A DNA stretch of 46,343 bases, taken from positions 1 to 46,343 of the forward strand of contig NZ_JAFBEE010000022.1 of NCBI RefSeq assembly GCF_016908555.1, in the 5' to 3' direction. The notes under the pieces were generated by a model, which saw only the letters and a list, made by a program, of their open reading frames with translations, was not told the origin of the DNA and did not search any database. The first letter of the stretch is position 1. Every line of letters begins with the position of its first letter. This stretch comes from Alkaliphilus hydrothermalis. GTDB lineage: Bacteria; Bacillota; Clostridia; Peptostreptococcales; Natronincolaceae. Of this stretch, positions 24,767 through 33,696 are shown piece after piece. Made by a program: the position numbers and the translations under genes.

Positions 24767-26020
24767 CTACTTTACTGCTATATCCCTTCGATAAATCATT
24801 CCATCAAAATGGATTTCTTTAATATTATCATAAGCCTTACTTCTAGCCTCTTCTATCGTATCTCCTATGGCTGTAACCCCCAACACTCTACCTCCAGAAG
24901 TAACGATTTCTCCTTCTCGAAGTATGGTTCCTGCATGGAATACAACAATATCTGTCTCAATCTTTTTTAATCCCTTTATAATTTTACCCTTTTCATATTT
25001 GTCCGGATAACCCTCAGATGCTAAAACAACACATACAGCTGCCTTACTACTCCATTGAATAGCTATTTTGTCAAGTTCTTCCCTTAAAATATATTGGAAA
25101 ATTTCTGCCAAATCCGATTCTAGGCGAGCTAATACTACCTGAGTCTCAGGATCTCCAAAACGAACATTATACTCTAACACCTTCGGCCCATCTTGAGTAA
25201 TCATCAATCCCACAAAAAGAATACCATGATAATCCATTTCTTCCCCTTGAATCCCCTTAAGGGTAGGCTCTAAAACCTGTACCATTACCTGCTGGGCAAT
25301 TACATCGGTGTAGGCATAGTTTGGAGAGTAAGTTCCCATCCCCCCCGTATTAGGCCCTTTGTCACCATCATAAACTCGTTTGTGATCTTGACTTCCCACC
25401 ATAGGGACGATTGTTTTACCGTCTACAAAACATAATACAGAGGTTTCAATGCCCTCTAGAAACTCCTCTATCACAACTTCCTTTCCCGCATCTCCAAAAA
25501 CTTGCTCCACTAAAATTTCTCTAAGCCCCTTTTCAGCCTCTTCAGCAGTACTACAAATTAAGACTCCTTTTCCAGCCGCCAATCCATCCGCTTTAATAAC
25601 GACGGGATAACTATAGTCCTCTAAAGCCTGCACTCCCGCCTCAAAGGAATATACCCTATGGAATTTGGCAGTAGGAATATTATACTTCTCCATAAACTCC
25701 TTAGAAAATGCTTTGCTCCCCTCCAATTCAGCTGCCTTCCTAGAAGGCCCAATAATCTTTAGACCAGCCTGATTAAACTCATCAACAATCCCCATCACAA
25801 GAGGAACCTCTGGTCCGACAATAGTCATGTCTATTTTCATTTCCCGGGAAAATTCGACTAAACCAGCAATATCCTCCGCCTTTATGTTGACACACTTCGC
25901 CAATTTACCAATACCAGGATTTCCGGGTGCACAATATAGATCAGAAACCAACGAACTCTGCTTTAACTTCCATACAATGGCGTGTTCTCGACCACCACCA
26001 CCGATTACCAATACCTTCAT
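24767..26020 (-). CDS. purD: Phosphoribosylamine--glycine ligase
   Basis: GAR synthetase joins glycine to phosphoribosylamine, step two of purine synthesis. The 417-residue ATP-grasp enzyme starts MKVLVIGGGGREHAIVWKL, and shows VVIKADGLAAGKGV and GPNTGGMGTYSP, all hallmarks of PurD. It is the last gene of the leftward pur operon but is separated from purH by 375 nt of hairpin-rich sequence, unlike the tight spacing elsewhere. It could therefore have a separate level of expression. Start ATG 26020 after GGGTGGTG. Confidence 0.97.
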   Translation of the reverse strand: MKVLVIGGGGREHAIVWKLKQSSLVSDLYCAPGNPGIGKLAKCVNIKAEDIAGLVEFSREMKIDMTIVGPEVPLVMGIVDEFNQAGLKIIGPSRKAAELEGSKAFSKEFMEKYNIPTAKFHRVYSFEAGVQALEDYSYPVVIKADGLAAGKGVLICSTAEEAEKGLREILVEQVFGDAGKEVVIEEFLEGIETSVLCFVDGKTIVPMVGSQDHKRVYDGDKGPNTGGMGTYSPNYAYTDVIAQQVMVQVLEPTLKGIQGEEMDYHGILFVGLMITQDGPKVLEYNVRFGDPETQVVLARLESDLAEIFQYILREELDKIAIQWSSKAAVCVVLASEGYPDKYEKGKIIKGLKKIETDIVVFHAGTILREGEIVTSGGRVLGVTAIGDTIEEARSKAYDNIKEIHFDGMIYRRDIAVK

Positions 26021-26075
26021 GGCTACACCACCCTTTATTATATTTCCTTTTATTTATTCTATCTTAAATATGACA

Positions 26076-26368
26076 GATGGAAAACCCATTGAGTTTTGGA
26101 TTTTCCATCGGATTTTACTCTATAAAACTTTATAATAAGGTGGAAAATCTGTTAAGAAATTGAAATTTGTTTGTTAAGAACGAGGTTTCATATTTTAGAT
26201 TTCCCACCATATCAACGTGGGTACATAAGGAGTAATTTTGACTACATGTCCATAATTCCCAACGATGGGAGGTGGTAAATCCGTTTATAAATTTGCATGT
26301 CTGAACGTAGTGAGTTTGCAAATTTTAGGATTTATCCTCCGAATGAGTTGTTGGAATTATTCATGTAG
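26076..26368. repeat. Cluster of three hairpins in the purH-purD gap
   Basis: Three inverted repeats fill most of the 375-nt gap. Hairpin 1: GATGGAAAACCC (26076-26087) with GGATTTTCCATC (26098-26109). Hairpin 2: GGTGGAAAATCT (26139-26150) with AGATTTCCCACC (26197-26208). Hairpin 3 is long: CTACATG (26242-26248), ATAATTCC, CAAC, GGAGG, TAAATCC and AAATTTGCA pair in order with TGCAAATTT, GGATTTA, CCTCC, GTTG, GGAATTAT and CATGTAG (to 26368). The core of hairpin 3 (26271-26340) has the same 70-nt length and start (GGTGGnAAATC) as hairpin 2, so they look like copies. It may be a MITE-like element or a structured RNA within the operon. Confidence 0.75.
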
Positions 26369-26395
26369 GAGATTTATGACGTTGCATTAATATTT

Positions 26396-27922
26396 CTAGT
26401 GTTTAAAGTGCCTCATCCCCGTAAACACCATCCCAATACCAACCTCATTACAAGCCTTGATAGAATCCTCATCCTTAATAGAGCCCCCTGGCTGAATAAT
26501 GGCAGTCACCCCAGCCTTATACGCTGCATCTACACAGTCCCTGAAGGGGAAGAAGGCATCAGAAGCCAACACGCTACCCTTTAGATCAAGATGAGCGTTT
26601 TTCACTGCATTATCCAAAGCCCAGATTCTCGAAACTTGACCTGGTCCAATGGCTACAGTCTGTTGATCCTTCACTAGAACAATGGCATTTGACTTTACGT
26701 GCTTCACTACCTTAAAGGCAAATAATAGATCCTCCATTTCCTTCTCAGACGGTGCTTTTTCAGTTACTGTTTTAATTTCCTCCAATAGGGCGTCGTCCTT
26801 CTCTTGTACTAGAATACCCCCTAACACCTTTTTCATGTCATAGCCCTGCTTTTTCGCCTTTATATCTTCAAGTTTAATTAATCTAACGTTTTTCTTTGCT
26901 TTAAATATTTCTAGAGCTTCCGCAGTAAAGTCTGGCGCTACCACCACCTCTAAGAATATATCCTTCATCATATCAGCAGTTTGTCCGTCTATTTGATCGT
27001 TGGCTGCCACAATGCCACCAAAGATTGATTGAGGGTCAGCTTCATAGGCTTTTTTGTATGCCTCGAATATATTTTCAGCAGTAGCAACACCACAAGGGTT
27101 CGTATGCTTTACCGCCACAATCGTTGGTTTGTCAAATTCCTTTAATAGCTCCAATGCGCCATTTGTATCGTTAATATTATTAAAAGAAAGCGCTTTACCC
27201 TGTAATTGTTCTCCACCGCCTAAAGCGCCAGCCTGACTACCAAACTCCCGATAAAAAGCTGCCTTTTGATGGGGATTCTCTCCATACCTCAAATCCTGAA
27301 CCTTTTCATAGGTCATGGTCAAAGTTTCAGGGAAGGTCTTCAACCCTCTTCCTAAGTATCCTGCAATTAAAGTATCATAATGACTCGTATGTTGGAACAC
27401 CTTTAACGCTAGGTTATATCTAGTATCAAGAGTAGTATTTCCTCTATTTTCAATTTCCTCCAACACTTTGTCATAGTCCTTAGGGTCAATGATGACAGTC
27501 ACATCTGGGTAATTTTTAGCGGCAGAACGTAACATAGTAGGCCCGCCGATATCAATATTTTCCACCGCATCCTCTAAAGTTACGTCTTCCTTTGAAATTG
27601 TTTCTTTAAAAGGATAAAGATTAATAATTACCATATCAATCGGTTTAATGTCTAATTGCTCAATTTTCTCCATATGATGAGGATTGCTTCTCATGGCTAA
27701 AATTCCACCGTGGATTACTGGATGTAAAGTCTTAACCCTTCCATCTAAGCACTCTGGGAAACCAGTTACATCTGAAGCATCTATCGCATTAAGCCCAGAA
27801 TCCCTTAATAGCTTTGCTGTTCCGCCGGTTGATAATATTTCTATACCTAGTTGTGATAGCTTAGTTGCAAATTCAACAATTCCCCTCTTGTCTGATACAC
27901 TGATTAATGCTCTTTTAATCAT
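26396..27922 (-). CDS. purH: Bifunctional AICAR transformylase / IMP cyclohydrolase
   Basis: PurH carries out the last two steps to IMP. The 508-residue protein has the cyclohydrolase (MGS-fold) domain at the N-terminus (MIKRALISVSDKRGIVEFA, EILSTGGTAKLL) and the transformylase from about 200, with KHTNPCGVA and SDAFFPFRD near the active site. It ends with GMGMV-type residues (VGIGMVFTGMRHFKH), as full-length PurH does. purN lies 14 nt upstream. The long gap to purD follows it. Confidence 0.97.
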   Translation of the reverse strand: MIKRALISVSDKRGIVEFATKLSQLGIEILSTGGTAKLLRDSGLNAIDASDVTGFPECLDGRVKTLHPVIHGGILAMRSNPHHMEKIEQLDIKPIDMVIINLYPFKETISKEDVTLEDAVENIDIGGPTMLRSAAKNYPDVTVIIDPKDYDKVLEEIENRGNTTLDTRYNLALKVFQHTSHYDTLIAGYLGRGLKTFPETLTMTYEKVQDLRYGENPHQKAAFYREFGSQAGALGGGEQLQGKALSFNNINDTNGALELLKEFDKPTIVAVKHTNPCGVATAENIFEAYKKAYEADPQSIFGGIVAANDQIDGQTADMMKDIFLEVVVAPDFTAEALEIFKAKKNVRLIKLEDIKAKKQGYDMKKVLGGILVQEKDDALLEEIKTVTEKAPSEKEMEDLLFAFKVVKHVKSNAIVLVKDQQTVAIGPGQVSRIWALDNAVKNAHLDLKGSVLASDAFFPFRDCVDAAYKAGVTAIIQPGGSIKDEDSIKACNEVGIGMVFTGMRHFKH

Positions 27923-27936
27923 GACATCACCCCACT

Positions 27937-28557
27937 CTATATTTTTACTCGATCATCAATTACCACCAATAGCCCCTCTTCATAGAGTTTTACCGCCCTT
28001 GGAAGTAGTTGGTGCTCGATGGCTAATACTTTTTCTTGAATCGTATCAACAGTATCATCAAAGTCAACCTTCACTGCTTCTTGAAAAATGATGGGCCCTC
28101 CATCTGTTTCCTCATTGACGAAGTGAACAGTTGCCCCTGTTATTTTAACCCCTCGCTTAATAACCTCTTCATGAACCTTTCGTCCATAAAACCCCTTACC
28201 ACCAAAGCTTGGTAGCAAGGAAGGATGGATATTAATAATTCGATTTCGATATTTTTCTATGATTTTTTGTGGGATGATGGCCAAGTACCCAGCCAATACC
28301 ACCAAATCTATTTCCTCCTGCTGTAGCATCTCCAAAAGTTTTAAGTCCCGATCTTTTCCCTCAGGATAGGTAGCACGATCTAATACAGCAGTCTTGATAT
28401 GATGATTTTTAGCTCTGGTTAATCCATAGGCATCGGGCCTATTGGAGATTACCAGCTTTATTTCAGAGGAGAAATACCCCTTTTCACTAGAATCAATTAA
28501 GGATTGGAGGTTTGTTCCTCCTCCAGAGATGAGGACAGCAACCTTTACCCTTGACAT
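27937..28557 (-). CDS. purN: Phosphoribosylglycinamide formyltransferase
   Basis: This folate-dependent GAR transformylase carries out step three. The 206-residue protein begins MSRVKVAVLISGGGTNLQSLID, has the NIHPSLLPSFGGKGFYG segment with the catalytic His, and the family's Asp in GATVHFVNEETDGGPII. Its start overlaps the end of purM by 13 nt, suggesting coupled translation. No purU or purT is seen in the window. Confidence 0.97.
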   Translation of the reverse strand: MSRVKVAVLISGGGTNLQSLIDSSEKGYFSSEIKLVISNRPDAYGLTRAKNHHIKTAVLDRATYPEGKDRDLKLLEMLQQEEIDLVVLAGYLAIIPQKIIEKYRNRIINIHPSLLPSFGGKGFYGRKVHEEVIKRGVKITGATVHFVNEETDGGPIIFQEAVKVDFDDTVDTIQEKVLAIEHQLLPRAVKLYEEGLLVVIDDRVKI

Positions 28558-29582
28558 AATACCACCTGTCTTTGTCCTTCAGTTATTTCACCAATGATAT
28601 AGGCTTTTTCCCCAAGGTTATTCATGATTTCCAATACCCTTTCAGTGTCAGCTTTCTTTACCACCATCATCATACCAACCCCCATGTTGAAGGTTTTATA
28701 CATTTCATCCATCTCCACATTGCCCATTTCTTGAATCACAGAGAAGATTGCAGGGATTTCCCAGCTACCCAGTTGGATGCTGGCATCTACCCCTTCTGGT
28801 AATATCCTTGGGATATTTTCATAGAAACCGCCACCAGTAATATGGACAAGTCCTTTAACTTCTATTTGCTTTAATAATTCCAGCACTGGCTTTACATATA
28901 TTTTCGTTGGAGTCAGTAATTCTTCCCCTAAAGTCTTTTCTAAGCCATCTATTTTATTATCTACTGAACATTTCTTTACATCAAAGAACAACTTTCTTAC
29001 AAGGGAATAACCATTGCTATGGATTCCACTGGAGGGTAATCCGATGATTACGTCTCCAGCTTCAATGTTAGCTCCAGTAATTAATTTAGATTGATCTACG
29101 ATTCCCACTGCAAAGCCTGCCACGTCATATTCTCCGTCGGCATAAAAACCAGGCATTTCTGCTGTTTCTCCACCGATTAAAGCACATCCAGCCTTTTTAC
29201 AACCATTGGCAACACCCTTTACGATTTCAGTGATGCTCTCTGCCTTCAGCTTTCCAGTAGCCACATAGTCTAAAAAGAATAGGGGTTGGGCGCCTTGACA
29301 TAGAATGTCATTTACACACATTGCCACACAGTCTTCCCCGATGGTATCATGGCGATCCGTCATAAAGGCAATTTTCAACTTTGTTCCTACACCATCGGTA
29401 CCAGATACAAGGATGGGCTCCTTCATTCCTGTTAAGTCTGGCTTGAATAGCCCACCAAACCCTCCAATGTCTGTTAAAACTTGAGGAGAAAAGGTTCCTC
29501 TAACATGTTCCTTCATTAAATTAACTGCTCTTTGTCCCTCTTCCGTATTTACACCCGCAGCACTGTATGTTAAATTTTCCAT
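28545..29582 (-). CDS. purM: Phosphoribosylformylglycinamidine cyclo-ligase
   Basis: AIR synthetase closes the imidazole ring (step five). The 345-residue protein has LTYSAAGVNTEEGQRAV at the start, the ATP-site loop VSGTDGVGTKLKIAF, GGETAEMPGFY and LVHITGGGFYENIPR, all typical of PurM. The length is normal. It sits 12 nt after purF and overlaps purN, in the usual F-M-N order. Confidence 0.97.
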   Translation of the reverse strand: MENLTYSAAGVNTEEGQRAVNLMKEHVRGTFSPQVLTDIGGFGGLFKPDLTGMKEPILVSGTDGVGTKLKIAFMTDRHDTIGEDCVAMCVNDILCQGAQPLFFLDYVATGKLKAESITEIVKGVANGCKKAGCALIGGETAEMPGFYADGEYDVAGFAVGIVDQSKLITGANIEAGDVIIGLPSSGIHSNGYSLVRKLFFDVKKCSVDNKIDGLEKTLGEELLTPTKIYVKPVLELLKQIEVKGLVHITGGGFYENIPRILPEGVDASIQLGSWEIPAIFSVIQEMGNVEMDEMYKTFNMGVGMMMVVKKADTERVLEIMNNLGEKAYIIGEITEGQRQVVLCQG

Positions 29583-29594
29583 ATTATACCCCCC

Positions 29595-31028
29595 TTAAAG
29601 TCTCTCAAATACTTTAGAGCTTGTAATTACATTTCCCTGCATACTGCTTACATCAATTGGGTAGCTTCCACTAAAGCAGGCATGACAGAAGGAATCATTA
29701 TCTAATCCTACAGAGGCAATCAGCCCCTCTAAACTAATATATCCTAAGCTATCGGCTTCTATTAACTTTCTTATCTGCTCCACCGTCTTAACCGCTCCTA
29801 TCAATTGGTTCCGGTCTGGAGTATCTATCCCGTAATAACAACTGTGGGAAACAGGTGGAGAACTGATTCTTACATGGACTTCTTTAGCTCCTGCCTTTTT
29901 TAAGGAGTTTACAATCTTCTTGCTTGTTGTTCCCCTTACAATAGAATCATCGATCATTACGATTCGCTTTCCCTCTATATTTTGCTTTAAAGGATTGAGC
30001 TTTAATCTTACAGCTGCCTCCCTTAGGCTTTGGTCTGGTTGAATAAAGGTTCTTCCAATATATCTGTTTTTAATAAAGCCTTCTCCAAAGGGGATACCAG
30101 ATGCCTCTGCATACCCAATGGCAGCGGGGATAGAAGTATCTGGTACAGCGATTACCATATCTACATCGGCAGGATGTTCCTTTGCCAATATCCTCCCGGC
30201 ATTCATACGGGCTTGATATACTCCCACTCCGTCAATGATACTATCGGGTCTTGCAAAGTAGATATATTCAAAGATACAGGAGGCCTTTTTAACTTGTTTC
30301 TCAATTTTTTTGATTTGATAACCCTCTTCATTGATGGTGACAATCTCACCGGGTTCAATGTCCCTCACAAACTCTGCCCCCAATACATCTAGAGCACAGC
30401 TTTCAGAGGCTAACACATATCCATCCTCCATTTTGCCTAAGCAAAGAGGTCTTAGCCCATGGGGGTCCCTTACTCCGATTAGTTGATCTTCTGTTAATAC
30501 CACTAGCGCATAGGCTCCACGAATCAACTCCATCGTTCTTTCAATAGCATAGACCATTCCCTCATTACTGAAGCGGGCAATTAAGTTTACGATCACTTCA
30601 CTGTCTATCGTCGTTTGAAATACGATTCCATCATCTTCGAGTCTTTCTCTTAATAGGGCGGCATTAACTAGATTTCCATTGTGGGCTAGTCCAATGCTTC
30701 CCCTCCTATATTTGACCACAAGGGGTTGGGCGTTTGCCACATAGCTTTCTCCAGTGGTGGAGTATCTAACGTGACCAATTCCGATATGACCCTTCAGCTT
30801 TTCTTCAAAGATACCATCCTTAAATATATCCTGTACTAACCCCATATCCTTGTGAAAATGAGTGTGAAGACCATCAGTGGTGGCAATACCAGCACTCTCC
30901 TGTCCCCTATGTTGAAGACTGTGAAGTCCATAATATACCATCTTTGCAACTTCTATGTTTTTGTTTCGATATACCCCTACAACACCACATTCTTCCTTTA
31001 GTTTATCGAAATTGAAAGTTTCAAACAT
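29595..31028 (-). CDS. purF: Amidophosphoribosyltransferase
   Basis: PurF makes phosphoribosylamine from PRPP and glutamine and is the committed, feedback-controlled step. I take ATG 31028 because GGAGGGG lies 5 nt before it; a second ATG at 31043 lacks room for a ribosome site. A short propeptide ends before the Cys of EECGVVGVY, the nucleophile after cleavage. The Ntn glutaminase has HVRYSTTG; the phosphoribosyltransferase has the PRPP loop VMIDDSIVRGTTS. Cysteines near the C-terminus (DSFCHACFSG) with earlier ones suggest the 4Fe-4S form. Confidence 0.97.
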   Translation of the reverse strand: MFETFNFDKLKEECGVVGVYRNKNIEVAKMVYYGLHSLQHRGQESAGIATTDGLHTHFHKDMGLVQDIFKDGIFEEKLKGHIGIGHVRYSTTGESYVANAQPLVVKYRRGSIGLAHNGNLVNAALLRERLEDDGIVFQTTIDSEVIVNLIARFSNEGMVYAIERTMELIRGAYALVVLTEDQLIGVRDPHGLRPLCLGKMEDGYVLASESCALDVLGAEFVRDIEPGEIVTINEEGYQIKKIEKQVKKASCIFEYIYFARPDSIIDGVGVYQARMNAGRILAKEHPADVDMVIAVPDTSIPAAIGYAEASGIPFGEGFIKNRYIGRTFIQPDQSLREAAVRLKLNPLKQNIEGKRIVMIDDSIVRGTTSKKIVNSLKKAGAKEVHVRISSPPVSHSCYYGIDTPDRNQLIGAVKTVEQIRKLIEADSLGYISLEGLIASVGLDNDSFCHACFSGSYPIDVSSMQGNVITSSKVFERL

Positions 31029-31101
31029 TCCATGCCCCTCCATTCTCCGGTTAAATTTAAAGCCCTTCTGTCACAAATCATTGAATACCCAAGTAATATT
31101 C

Positions 31102-31812
31102 TTATTTTTTCAATCTATTTAAGACTTCTTGATAAGCCTCTTCTACATTGCCTAAGTCCCGTCTAAAACGATCCTTGTCTAATTTTTCATTCGTATTTGA
31201 ATCCCATAACCTACAGGTATCGGGAGAAATTTCGTCAGCTAAAATAACTTTACCATCATAAACCCCAAATTCCAGTTTAAAATCAACTAATTTTAAGCCC
31301 TTGGTCAAGAAGAATTCTTGAAGTATTTCATTAACCTTTAGAGCTTGTTCTTTAATGTATTGGATTTGCTCCTTTGTTGCTAGTTCTAATGCAATGGCAT
31401 GATCGTCGTTGATTAGCGGATCACCCAACTCGTCATTTTTGTAGCAGAATTCCAAAACAGGAGATTTTAAAATTTTACCTTCCTCAAGTCCTAATCTCTT
31501 TGCCATTGAACCTGCTGTAACATTTCTAACAATCACCTCTAAAGGTAGAATGGTAACTGACTTTACCACCATTTCCCTTTCATTAATTAAGGAGATAAAA
31601 TGATTTTCAACCCCCATTTCCTCCAGCAGCTGAAACAGAATTGCCGACATTTGATTGTTAATTGCTCCTTTTTCAGCAATGCTCCCCTTCTTTTCTCCAT
31701 TAAAGGCGGTTGCATCATCCTTGTAGGTCACGATTAACTGATCTTGAACCTCTGTTTTATATACTTTTTTTGCTTTACCCTCATAAAGCATCTCTAATTT
31801 AGTCAATTCCAT
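31102..31812 (-). CDS. purC: SAICAR synthetase
   Basis: PurC joins aspartate to CAIR (step eight). The 236-residue protein has LLYEGKAKKVY at the start, the YKDDATAFNGEKKGSI loop, the VRNVTAGS motif and LADEISPDTCRLWD, which define the family. Start ATG 31812 with GAGGAAGAT. It is 22 nt after purE. The next enzyme, PurB, is not encoded in this window. Confidence 0.97.
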   Translation of the reverse strand: MELTKLEMLYEGKAKKVYKTEVQDQLIVTYKDDATAFNGEKKGSIAEKGAINNQMSAILFQLLEEMGVENHFISLINEREMVVKSVTILPLEVIVRNVTAGSMAKRLGLEEGKILKSPVLEFCYKNDELGDPLINDDHAIALELATKEQIQYIKEQALKVNEILQEFFLTKGLKLVDFKLEFGVYDGKVILADEISPDTCRLWDSNTNEKLDKDRFRRDLGNVEEAYQEVLNRLKK

Positions 31813-31834
31813 TTTATCTTCCTCCTCACTATCT

Positions 31835-32347
31835 TTATTTCAAGTATTCCTCATAGCCAATTTCCTCAAGCCTCTCAGCCTTTTCCTCCACCATTTCCTT
31901 CAAGCCCTTCTTATAGGCTCTTAACTTTTCCTTTACTTCCTCATCCATCAAGGCAATGATCTCCGCCGCCAATATCCCAGCATTCTTACTGCCATTGATG
32001 GCTACTGTAGCCACTGGAATCCCAGGAGGCATTTGAACGATGGAGTACAAAGAATCTAAGCCGTCTAATGTTCTACTTTTCACTGGTACTCCGATTACTG
32101 GAAGATTTGTTAGGGATGCCACCATCCCTGGTAAATGGGCTGCCCCACCTGCTCCAGCAATGATTACCTTAATACCCCTCTCTTCCGCTTCCTTAGCATA
32201 ATCAAACATTCTTTCTGGGGTACGATGAGCTGATACGATGGTGCATTCATAGGATACATTAAATAAATCCAACATTTCCGCAGCATCCTTCATAATTGGC
32301 AAATCCGAATCGCTTCCCATGATTATTCCTACCCTAATGTTCTCCAT
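31835..32347 (-). CDS. purE: N5-carboxyaminoimidazole ribonucleotide mutase
   Basis: PurE class I converts N5-CAIR to CAIR. The 170-residue protein shows IIMGSDSDLPIMKDA, VSAHRTPERM and AGAGGAAHLPGMVA, the full active-site set. It starts on the base after the purK stop (TAG-ATG), so the two are translationally coupled and act in sequence. A class I PurE with PurK is the bicarbonate-dependent route. Confidence 0.97.
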   Translation of the reverse strand: MENIRVGIIMGSDSDLPIMKDAAEMLDLFNVSYECTIVSAHRTPERMFDYAKEAEERGIKVIIAGAGGAAHLPGMVASLTNLPVIGVPVKSRTLDGLDSLYSIVQMPPGIPVATVAINGSKNAGILAAEIIALMDEEVKEKLRAYKKGLKEMVEEKAERLEEIGYEEYLK

Positions 32348-33517
32348 CTAAATTACCTCCTCACCAATAACCTTTATCGTATTCTTCACAATTTCTGCCC
32401 TTTCAAAGGCTTCATCAATTGTATCTCCTAAGATTGTCACGTGCCCTACCTTTCTGTAGGGTGAAGTAGTTATTTTTCCATAATAATGTAGGAATACCTG
32501 CGGTAGTGCCAAGGCTTCCTTAGCCCCCACCAACTTTGCCTTCCCCCTATAATTAGCTTCCCCAAGAATATTAATCATTACACCAGCACGATTAAGTTGT
32601 ACTTTACCAAGGGGGAGTTCCAAAATACTTCTTATGTGTTGACCAAATTGCGATATGCTACAACCTTCTATGGTGTAATGTCCTGAGTTGTGGGTTCTTG
32701 GGGCAATTTCATTGACCAGCACATCCTCTTCCTCAGTAACAAACATTTCTATACAGAAGACCCCTACCCCTTCTAGTACTTCCATTGTTTTAAAGGCCAG
32801 TTCCTTTGCCTTTGTTGCTACTATGTCATTAACTCTTGCAGGGAAAATGGTCATCTTCAATATATTATTTTCATGTAGGTTTTCACACAGGGGGAATACT
32901 TCTAAATCTCCACTAATACCCCTCCCCACCACTACAGAGATTTCTTTAGTAAAGGGAACAAATTCCTCCACCATCAGCTTCCATACCCCTTCTCCAAGGG
33001 CTTTATAGGCTTCTTCTATTTCATCGTGGCTCTTGATTAAGTAGTTGCCCTTACCATCATATCCACCTCTACAACTCTTAAGTAGTAGTGGAACACCAAA
33101 AGTTTCCACTGCCCTATTAAGATCATCAAGAGAGTCTATAACTTCAAAATTTGCTACGGGTATATCATTGGATTGTAGAAATTGCTTTTGATACGCTTTG
33201 TCTTGGATTTTCATTAGGGTATGGGGTGAAGGATATATTTTATGTCCTGACTTTTGTAGGTCAATAAGTACTTCTGCATTAATATGTTCAAATTCATAGG
33301 TAATTACATCACATTTTTCAGCTAATTTTTTGATTTTAAGAGGGTCATAGAAGTCCCCTACGATCAGCTCATCTACTATTGAAGCCGCTGGACAATCAGC
33401 GTTTGGATCTAGGACAACGAAGTAAATTCCCATTTTTTTTCCCTCTAGGACCATCATTTTTCCTAACTGTCCTCCTCCAACAATTCCAACTTTTATTTGG
33501 CTAATATCTTGGTTCAT
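32348..33517 (-). CDS. purK: N5-carboxyaminoimidazole ribonucleotide synthase
   Basis: PurK carboxylates AIR with ATP and bicarbonate. The 389-residue ATP-grasp protein starts with VGIVGGGQLGKMM, has LKSCRGGYDGKGNYL and NEIAPRTHNSGHYTIEGC, diagnostic for PurK. It is the first gene of the pur operon; the more common order is purE before purK. The ribosome site GAGGGAGGG precedes ATG 33517. An inverted repeat in the leader (33574-33597) may be an operator. Confidence 0.97.
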   Translation of the reverse strand: MNQDISQIKVGIVGGGQLGKMMVLEGKKMGIYFVVLDPNADCPAASIVDELIVGDFYDPLKIKKLAEKCDVITYEFEHINAEVLIDLQKSGHKIYPSPHTLMKIQDKAYQKQFLQSNDIPVANFEVIDSLDDLNRAVETFGVPLLLKSCRGGYDGKGNYLIKSHDEIEEAYKALGEGVWKLMVEEFVPFTKEISVVVGRGISGDLEVFPLCENLHENNILKMTIFPARVNDIVATKAKELAFKTMEVLEGVGVFCIEMFVTEEEDVLVNEIAPRTHNSGHYTIEGCSISQFGQHIRSILELPLGKVQLNRAGVMINILGEANYRGKAKLVGAKEALALPQVFLHYYGKITTSPYRKVGHVTILGDTIDEAFERAEIVKNTIKVIGEEVI

Positions 33518-33573
33518 TTCTTTGTTCCCTCCCTCAATTAGAATAATAAATTACATTCATTAAATATATTTAT

Positions 33574-33597
33574 AAATATTAGAGTTTGTTAATATTT
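33574..33597 (-). promoter_or_regulatory. Palindrome in the pur operon leader
   Basis: AAATATTA (33574-33581) and TAATATTT (33590-33597) form a perfect 8+8 inverted repeat with an 8-nt centre, 57 nt upstream of purK and in the only room for the operon promoter. No purine riboswitch is present here, unlike the permease and guaB leaders. Operator function is inferred, and AT-rich palindromes arise by chance. Confidence 0.4.
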
Positions 33598-33649
33598 CGT
33601 ATATAATCCTAATAATTAAGCTATTTAAGTTACATATTGGGTAATTAAA

Positions 33650-33675
33650 AGCAGCTAAGGAAATCTTAGCTGCTA
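33650..33675 (-). terminator. Terminator after the purine permease gene
   Basis: GCAGCTAAG and CTTAGCTGC pair across a 5-nt loop, followed on the minus strand by TTTTAATT. It separates the permease transcript from the pur operon. Confidence 0.85.
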
Positions 33676-33696
33676 ATATTAATTTATAACCCTCAA

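Noticed and set aside
26130..26321. 63-codon frame in the purH-purD gap
   Set aside because: It runs through the hairpin arms and has no ribosome site; the structure explains the sequence better.
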